The notes beneath the pieces were generated by a model. It was not told where the DNA came from and made no database searches. It saw only the letters and a list, made by a program, of their open reading frames with translations. A stretch of 64,000 nucleotides of DNA from positions 1 through 64,000 of the forward strand of contig NZ_FZOD01000007.1 in the NCBI RefSeq assembly GCF_900188345.1, given 5' to 3'. This document shows positions 59,233 through 64,000 of this stretch, piece by piece (position 1 is the first letter of the stretch; each line of letters opens with the position of its first letter). A program made the position numbers and the translations under genes. The stretch comes from Streptosporangium subroseum (GTDB lineage: Bacteria > Actinomycetota > Actinomycetes > Streptosporangiales > Streptosporangiaceae).

Positions 59233-59275
59233 GTGGACGCTGTCCACTTTAGCCCGACTGGTGGACGCTGTCCAC
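59233..59275. promoter_or_regulatory. Double operator GTGGAC-N3-GTCCAC
   Basis: The perfect palindrome GTGGACGCTGTCCAC occurs twice, at 59233-59247 and 59261-59275, 28 bases apart start to start. It precedes the GTG start of the TetR gene at 59293 by 17 bases and is 124 bases from the divergent carbonic anhydrase start. The size and symmetry are typical of TetR operators, and two sites suggest cooperative binding of two dimers. Confidence 0.8.
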
Positions 59276-59292
59276 ATTGCTATCGTGGCCAA

Positions 59293-59949
59293 GTGAGCAC
59301 GGGCCGACCAGCAGCGGAAAGACCCCCGGCAGGGCGACGGCGACCCCGGGGCGCCGTCCGCGACGGCCTGATCACCGCAGGGCTCGAACTGGCCCGCACC
59401 GGCGGCCCCGACGCCGTAGTGCTTCGCGAAGCGACCCGGATTGTCGGCGTCGTGCCCAACGCCGCTTACCGCCATTTCGCAGACCGCGACGAACTCCTCG
59501 CCGCGGTCTGCGCCGCGGCCATGGGCGAGTTGGGAGACCGCATGGCCGCCGACGTCGCCCGCGTGCCCGGCGAGCACGGCGACCCCATCGCGGCCCGCCA
59601 CCGTCTCGGCGCGATCGGAGCGGCCTACCTCCATTTCGCTCACGATGAACCAGGCCTGTTCGCAACCGCGTTCGCCCTGCCGCAACAACACGCCTACAGC
59701 GCCACCGACGGCGACACCGGCGGGCTGGACCGCAGCCCTCTCGGCCAATTGCGCACCGCACTGGACGAGCTGGTCGACGCCGGCGTACTCGACCTGCGAC
59801 GCCGCAACGGCATCGAATACCCCATCTGGTCCGCCGTCCACGGGATGGCCGTCCTCACCGGAAAGGGCCCGCTACGCGACGTCCCCGGCTCCGACCGTCA
59901 CAGGTTGGAAGAACTCACCCTCACCTTCATCAGCGACTGCCTCACGTAG
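59293..59949 (+). CDS. TetR-family regulator
   Basis: 218 residues from GTG 59293. The N-terminal HTH (GLITAGLELARTGGPDAVVLREATRIVGVVPNAAYRHFADRDEL) has the TetR pattern ending YRHFxDRDELL. The C-terminal domain is of the TetR_C_33-like helical type and binds an unknown ligand. It probably represses itself, and possibly the divergent carbonic anhydrase gene, through the double operator 59233-59275. Confidence 0.88.
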   Translation: MSTGRPAAERPPAGRRRPRGAVRDGLITAGLELARTGGPDAVVLREATRIVGVVPNAAYRHFADRDELLAAVCAAAMGELGDRMAADVARVPGEHGDPIAARHRLGAIGAAYLHFAHDEPGLFATAFALPQQHAYSATDGDTGGLDRSPLGQLRTALDELVDAGVLDLRRRNGIEYPIWSAVHGMAVLTGKGPLRDVPGSDRHRLEELTLTFISDCLT

Positions 59950-60002
59950 CGCTTCCCCCCGACGTCGTGCCCGTCGGGCGATGATGCCAGGGCCCGGGCG
60001 GG

Positions 60003-60623
60003 TCAGGGCAGGTCGGGCAGCGGTCCGGTCGCCAGCTCGCGCGCCTCGCCCGCGGCGACGCCGAACATGCGCAGCAACTGCTCGGCGAGTTGCTCGTCCA
60101 CCGGCTGGGCGGCGAAGTCGGGATCCACGAGCGTCAGTTGCAGGGTGCCCAGCACCGAGCCGAAGGTGGTGGCGAACGCCAGCCGGGGGTTGTCCACCGT
60201 GAACCGGCCGGCCTCCACGGCCCGGATGATGTCCGGCAGGATACGCGGGGTCAGCCCGTGCCGGCCGTCCAGATAGGACAGTCCGTGGCGCACCAGGATG
60301 TGGGCGACCTGCGGGCGCTTCCGGGCCATCCGGACGGCAAGCCGGACCGACTGCGCGAACCCGGCAGCGGGGTCGGCCAGCTCGCGGTTGAGCCGCTCCA
60401 ACAGCGCGCCGACCTCCTCCAGCACGTCGGCGACCGCCGCGACGAACAGGGCGTCCTTGCTGGTGAAGTGATTGTAGAACGAGCCGAACCCCACGTCGGC
60501 GGCCTCGGTGATCTCCTGGATGCTCGCCCGCTGCGCCGTGCCGTCGGCCAGCATCGCGCGCGCCGCGTCGACAAGCTTGCGGCGGGTCTGCGCCTTGCGC
60601 TGCTCCAGCCTGGACGCACTCAT
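60003..60623 (-). CDS. TetR-family regulator with repeated in-frame start codons
   Basis: 206 residues from ATG 60623 (MSASRLEQRKAQTRRKL). Further in-frame ATGs at 60635, 60647 and 60659 arise from a 12-base repeat, so the N-terminus could be up to 12 residues longer. HTH: ASIQEITEAADVGFGSFYNHFTSKDALF. C-terminal ligand domain follows. It is divergent from the amidohydrolase remnant/hydrolase region with about 77 bases between, and may have regulated it. Confidence 0.85.
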   Translation of the reverse strand: MSASRLEQRKAQTRRKLVDAARAMLADGTAQRASIQEITEAADVGFGSFYNHFTSKDALFVAAVADVLEEVGALLERLNRELADPAAGFAQSVRLAVRMARKRPQVAHILVRHGLSYLDGRHGLTPRILPDIIRAVEAGRFTVDNPRLAFATTFGSVLGTLQLTLVDPDFAAQPVDEQLAEQLLRMFGVAAGEARELATGPLPDLP

Positions 60624-60661
60624 AGGCGTCACCATAGACGCACCCATAGGCCTCGCCATAG
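60621..60661. repeat. 12-base tandem repeat creating four start codons
   Basis: CATAG recurs at 60621, 60633, 60645 and 60657 within a 12-base unit of the type CATAGnCGnnnC. On the minus strand each copy provides an ATG in the TetR frame. The unit length is a multiple of three, so copy number changes would only vary protein length or the ribosome-site context. Confidence 0.8.
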
Positions 60662-60700
60662 TTGACCGAGCCCACTGTTGATGATTTCATCAGTTTTGTG

Positions 60701-60990
60701 ATGACGTCACAGCCCACGAGGACCGGCTGGCTGGACGTGCACGCGCACTACGTCACGGACCACTACGCCGAGGCCCGCCGCGCGGCCGGGCACGGCCGGC
60801 CCGACGGCATGCCCGGCCTGCTGGACCGGAGTTCCGCCGCGGCCCCGGAGGCCGTGGCGGCGGCCGGTGCGGACGCCGCGGTGAAAGTCGGTCTCCTCAT
60901 CCGGCGTGCGCTTCGGCACCGACTCGCTCGGGCCCGAAGCGCCGGCCTCCGTCCTGTTTCCCCGGCTGCCCTCCGCGACGAAAGGTTCCC
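60701..60990 (+). pseudogene. Internally deleted amidohydrolase (ACMSD-like) remnant
   Basis: From ATG 60701 the frame reads TGWLDVHAHYVTDHYAEARR and AAGHGRPDGMPGL, the start of amidohydrolase-2/ACMSD-type enzymes (metal-binding HxH). After about 45 residues the family similarity stops. Near 60905-60980 another frame gives VRFGTDSLGPEAPASVLFPR, resembling the family's C-terminal GxDxP and LFPR segments. It looks like an N- and C-terminal stump joined by a large deletion. The hydrolase gene follows in the same frame as the first stump. Confidence 0.55.
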
Positions 60991-60991
60991 C

Positions 60992-61951
60992 GTGACCTAT
61001 ATCGAGTACAGCGACCACCCCGAGATCTTCGAGGCGCACGCCTTCCCCGAGCACATCGTGGATCTCGGCGAGATCCGGATGAACTACGCCGTGGCCGGGG
61101 ATCCCGCGAACCCCGCGATCCTGCTGGTCCCCGGCCAGACCGAGTCGTGGTGGGGCTACGAGGAGGCCATGCGCCTGCTCGCCGAGACCTACCAGGTCTA
61201 TGCGGTCGACCTGCGCGGGCAGGGCCGGTCCACGTGGACCCCGGGCCGCTACAGCCTGGACATCTTCGGCGGCGACCTGGTCCGGTTCATCGACCGCGTG
61301 ATCGGCCGGCCGGTGGTGGTCAGCGGGCTGTCGTCCGGTGGGGTGCTTTCCGCCTGGCTGTCCGCGTACGCCGCCCCCGGCCAGATCCGCGCCGCGGTCT
61401 ACGAGGACCCGCCGCTGTTCGCCTCGGAGACCACCCCGGCGATCGGCCCGTCCATCCGCCAGGGCCCCGTCGGCCACATCTTCCGGCTCCGGTACCGGTG
61501 GCTCGGCCCGCAGTGGTCGATCGGCGACGAGGCCGGCCTGCAGGCCGCCATGGCCCGCGAGGTCCCGGAGTGGCTGCCCGCGGCGATGCGGTCGGTGGCC
61601 GGAGGGCTGCCGCCCGCGGGTCCGAAGCAGAACCCGCGCGAGTACGACCCCGAGTGGGGCGACGCCTTCGTCTCCGGCCGGGTCGCCCTCACCTGCGACC
61701 ACGAGGCGATGCTGCGGCAGGTCAAGGTGCCGGTGCTGTTCACCCACCATTTCCACCACGTCGACCCGGACACCGGGAACCTGATCGGCGCGATCTCCGA
61801 CGAGCAGGTCCGCCACGTCCACCGGCTCGTCGAGGGCACCGGCAACTCGTTCACCTACCGAGCCTTCCCTGCCATGCCGCACTCGATGCACGGCCACGAC
61901 CCGGCCACCTTCGTCGCCACCGTCGTCGAGTGGCTCGCCGACCTCTCATGA
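60992..61951 (+). CDS. Alpha/beta hydrolase
   Basis: 319 residues from GTG 60992 (AAAGG upstream). The frame runs further upstream, but that part belongs to the amidohydrolase remnant. ILLVPGQTESWWGYEEAMRL gives the oxyanion region, VVSGLSSGGVLSAW the nucleophile elbow (GLSSG), and MPHSMHGHDP the catalytic His. Cytoplasmic hydrolase of unknown substrate, perhaps of an aromatic-degradation pathway linked to the lost amidohydrolase. Confidence 0.85.
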   Translation: MTYIEYSDHPEIFEAHAFPEHIVDLGEIRMNYAVAGDPANPAILLVPGQTESWWGYEEAMRLLAETYQVYAVDLRGQGRSTWTPGRYSLDIFGGDLVRFIDRVIGRPVVVSGLSSGGVLSAWLSAYAAPGQIRAAVYEDPPLFASETTPAIGPSIRQGPVGHIFRLRYRWLGPQWSIGDEAGLQAAMAREVPEWLPAAMRSVAGGLPPAGPKQNPREYDPEWGDAFVSGRVALTCDHEAMLRQVKVPVLFTHHFHHVDPDTGNLIGAISDEQVRHVHRLVEGTGNSFTYRAFPAMPHSMHGHDPATFVATVVEWLADLS

Positions 61952-62037
61952 GCCGGCTGATCGATCCCCGGCAGCCGCTCCGCTCCAGCGGCCGAACCGG
62001 AGCGCACCTCGCCGGCTGAGTGCGCCGATCGGCGGGC

Positions 62038-62640
62038 TCAGCGGACTCGGTCGTAGACGAGAGCCAACGTGCCGTGCTCGCCCGCGGTCTGGCTGACGAG
62101 CGCCCACTGCCCCGCGGGCAGGCCGTCGTCGAAGAGGCGCGGCCCGCCACCGAGGAAGACCGGAAAGATCGTGATCGCCAGCCGGTCGACCTTGTCGTCC
62201 GCCAGCAGCGCCTTGATGACGCTCGCGCTGGAGAGCACAAGAATGTCGCCGCCCTCGGTCGCCCTGAGGTCCGCGACCACCTCGGCGGTCGGCTTGTCGA
62301 CGATCGTCGTCCGCTCCCACGGCGCCTCGCCGAGGGTGGAGGAGAGGACCACCTTGTCGGTGTCGACGAGCCACTTCGCGAAGCCCTCGTCGCGCGGGTC
62401 GGCACCCTCCATGCCGATGACGGTGGGCCAGAAACCGAGGAACCCCTCGGCGTTGACCCGCCCGAGCAGGGCCGTCGTCGCCGGCTCCCAGAGGCTGGTC
62501 AGGTGGTCGCGGGCGACGTCGGTGACGGCGTACGGCATCACCCAGCCCATGTCCAGAGCGTCGCCCGGTCCGGCGTAGTGGCCGTCGAGGGAGAGGCTCA
62601 TGTTGGTGACGACTCTGCGGCTGCCGGTCTGCGCTGTCAC
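62038..62640 (-). CDS. RibD C-terminal/dihydrofolate reductase-like protein
   Basis: 200 residues. RRVVTNMSLSLDGHYAGPGD, TALLGRVNAEGF, and the C-terminal LAITIFPVFLGGGPRLFDDG are typical of the DfrA-like RibD_C family, which includes NADPH-dependent reductases and orphan proteins. Actual substrate unknown. The GTG start overlaps the TGA of the ArsR-SRPBCC gene (GTGA), giving a two-gene coupled operon. Confidence 0.88.
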   Translation of the reverse strand: MTAQTGSRRVVTNMSLSLDGHYAGPGDALDMGWVMPYAVTDVARDHLTSLWEPATTALLGRVNAEGFLGFWPTVIGMEGADPRDEGFAKWLVDTDKVVLSSTLGEAPWERTTIVDKPTAEVVADLRATEGGDILVLSSASVIKALLADDKVDRLAITIFPVFLGGGPRLFDDGLPAGQWALVSQTAGEHGTLALVYDRVR

Positions 62641-63521
62641 TTCGTGCTCCCTGTGTCGGTGTCGTGCTCGGTGTCGTCGGTGTCGTCGGTGCTGCCGGTG
62701 CTGCCGGAATCCGCGGCGAGGACCGCCGCGAGCTTGTCGAGGCTCTGGCCGAAGCCGATCTCGATGCCTGCGATGAATTCCGCGGAGTCGACCGTGCTGT
62801 CGGTGATCCGGTAGTGGACGTCGAGGTCCGTGCCGGTGTCGGTGGGCCGGAGGCCGAGGTCGACGTGGGCCGTGAAGGCGAGGCCGCCGTCGCGAAGCAG
62901 CGGGGAGAGCCGGTAGGCGAGCCGCTCACCGGGGCGTACGTCGTCGACGACTCCCTCCGCGCGCCCGGCGACCAGGTCGGAGCCGTCGGCGTCCTCGGCA
63001 TCGCGGTACTCCTGGACGATCCGCCCGCCCGGTCGCGCCTCGAAGACGAGCTCGGAGACGCGGAGGTCGTCGGGCGTCCACCATCGGGCGAGCAGGGAGG
63101 TCTCGGTCAGGTGGCGCCAGACCAGCTCGGGGCGCCCCGTCAGCGATCGGAGGAACCCGAACGAGCGGTCGTCGGCCCACCCCGGCTCCTCCGCGGCGAG
63201 CCGCTCCGCGTGGAGGCTGAGCCCGTAGCGGTCGTAGGTCTCGCGCGGGCCCCCGGCCTGGTCCGCGGTATCGGCGAGTCTGCTGAGCGCAGCCGCCAAC
63301 TCCCGCAGAGGACCGGGTTGGAGCACGTAGATGCGGCGCTGTCCGGTGCGCTGGGAGGTGACGACGCCGGCGCGCTCAAGGGTCTGCAGGTGCTTGGTCG
63401 TCTGCGGCTGGCGTGCCTCGGCGAGCTGGGCGAGGACGCCGACCGAGCGGGGCCGCTCGGCCAACAGGTTCAGGAGCCGCCAGCGGGCCGGGTCGGCCAG
63501 TGCGGTGAGGAGTGCGTCCAT
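62637..63521 (-). CDS. ArsR-type HTH fused to SRPBCC (AHSA1-like) domain
   Basis: 294 residues. Residues 1-90 are an ArsR winged helix (MDALLTALADPARWRLLNLLAERPRSVGVLAQLAEARQPQTTKHL). Residues 130-275 are an AHSA1-like SRPBCC fold (ELVWRHLTETSLLARWWTPDD), and the tail is an acidic Ser/Thr/Asp run. Such fusions occur in actinomycete ArsR regulators coupled to a small enzyme. ATG 63521 is preferred over 63527 since it sits seven bases from a -10-like hexamer. Probably regulates itself and the RibD-like gene. Confidence 0.85.
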   Translation of the reverse strand: MDALLTALADPARWRLLNLLAERPRSVGVLAQLAEARQPQTTKHLQTLERAGVVTSQRTGQRRIYVLQPGPLRELAAALSRLADTADQAGGPRETYDRYGLSLHAERLAAEEPGWADDRSFGFLRSLTGRPELVWRHLTETSLLARWWTPDDLRVSELVFEARPGGRIVQEYRDAEDADGSDLVAGRAEGVVDDVRPGERLAYRLSPLLRDGGLAFTAHVDLGLRPTDTGTDLDVHYRITDSTVDSAEFIAGIEIGFGQSLDKLAAVLAADSGSTGSTDDTDDTEHDTDTGSTK

Positions 63522-63528
63522 GGACATG

Positions 63529-63567
63529 ATTATTCTTCACCGGGAATATTCGCGTCAAGGAATATCT
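63529..63567 (-). promoter_or_regulatory. Promoter and candidate operator of the ArsR-SRPBCC operon
   Basis: On the minus strand TTGACG (63558-63553) and AATAAT (63534-63529) are 18 bases apart, and the latter is seven bases from ATG 63521, suggesting a leaderless transcript. On the plus strand GGAATATTC (63543-63551) and GGAATATCT (63559-63567) form a direct repeat overlapping the -35, a likely ArsR binding site. Confidence 0.55.
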
Positions 63568-64000
63568 AGGGATCGGCCGGACAGCATCGGGATCGGCCGG
63601 GACCGATCTCCGGCCGTCGGCGGCGGGCCGCCAGGGGCGTGCCAGCGGCATGTGCGGGCGATGCCAGAGGGCCGCGGCAGTCTGCGTGTCGAGGGCGAAG
63701 CCTGCACGGCCCCGGTCCGAAACGGAAGGACGGAGATATGAGCGCCCCGCCCGGCCCGGTGAGCGTGACCAGGCGTCGTTCACCGAGCAGCGCGCGGATA
63801 TGTTCGAGGTCGCCGTCGCGCCCCACGAAACCAGTGAACTGGGCCGGAACGCCGCCCCCCGCCGCCTCGGCGGGCGAGGGCCCGGCGCGCAGCACCGCCA
63901 GGTGCACATCGCCGAGCTCAGGGGAGGGATCGACACCGAGCTCCTCCGCCATCGTCCGGCGCGCGTCTTCGAACACCTGGAGCGCCTCGGCCTTGCGGCC
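63566..64000 (-). pseudogene. BTAD/AfsR-type regulator fragment broken at the P-loop (5' end outside window)
   Basis: Reading leftward from the window edge: GRKAEALQVFEDARRTMAEE, VDPSPELGDVHLAVLRAG (end of a BTAD domain), then FTGFVGRDGDLEHIRALLGE and LVTLTGPGG, the start of an NB-ARC ATPase as in AfsR/SARP-type regulators. After GPGGA the expected GKT does not occur; the frame turns into a Ser/Arg/Pro-rich sequence and stops at 63566. The ATPase and the C-terminal repeats are therefore lost, by frameshift or deletion at about 63738. The N-terminal DNA-binding part lies beyond the right edge. Confidence 0.7.

Overview
The window looks like a chromosomal segment of a high-GC filamentous actinomycete, most likely of the Streptosporangiaceae type. 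The support is very high GC with strong G/C third positions, a complete conservon (cvn) operon, SpoIIE-type phosphatases, poly-HAMP hybrid kinases, several cytochromes P450, F420-type oxidoreductases and probable leaderless genes. No rRNA, tRNA, CRISPR array or intact transposon was seen. The genus is inferred, not demonstrated.

Layout. 1-0.8 kb: left-truncated secreted NlpC/P60-like protein with VCBS repeats. 1.1-5.8 kb: minus-strand operon of the STM4015/4014/4012/4011 type (leucine-rich-repeat-like protein, ATP-grasp-like protein, two radical SAM proteins), with STM4014 and STM4012 fused, STM4013 absent and a coupled 41-residue ORF. 5.9-10.8 kb: drug-efflux MFS transporter, ROK regulator behind a tandem repeat array, and a secreted chitinase. 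11-17.7 kb: ANTAR/GAF/PAS/PP2C phosphatase and a poly-HAMP hybrid histidine kinase. 18-32 kb: mostly single enzyme and secreted-protein genes (TMEM175-like channel, P450, FG-GAP protein, PhoD-like phosphatase, ArfB, Nudix, HAD phosphatase, LLM oxidoreductase, PAP2-DAGK fusion). 32.5-35.5 kb: two regulator/target pairs with visible candidate operators (VOC protein/WYL regulator; GNAT/XRE-cupin). 35.6-40.1 kb: PPK2, CehA/McbA metallohydrolase and a P450. 40.4-44.4 kb: conservon cvnA-B-C-D. 44.6-48.8 kb: three-gene, fully overlapping diterpenoid operon (P450, class I terpene synthase, class II cyclase). 49.2 kb: a UMP-kinase-like gene. 50.3-55.2 kb: methylmalonyl-CoA mutase operon mutA-mutB-meaB. 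55.2-64 kb: amidase, DUF5925-type AAA ATPase, kinase remnant, carbonic anhydrase, two TetR regulators, an amidohydrolase remnant ahead of an alpha/beta hydrolase, a RibD-like/ArsR-SRPBCC pair, and a BTAD-type regulator that is broken at its P-loop and runs off the right edge.

How the genes work together. The clearest pathways are propionate/methylmalonyl-CoA metabolism (mutA, mutB, meaB), a labdane-like diterpenoid route (class II protonation-initiated cyclization, class I ionization, P450 oxidation; no GGPP synthase is present in the window), chitin degradation beside a ROK regulator, and the conservon signalling module. The least understood unit is the STM4011-4015-type operon: two radical SAM enzymes, an ATP-grasp-like domain and a small translationally coupled ORF would fit peptide modification, but this is inference. 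Several regulator genes carry palindromes or direct repeats at their own promoters, so they can be paired with likely operators from sequence alone.
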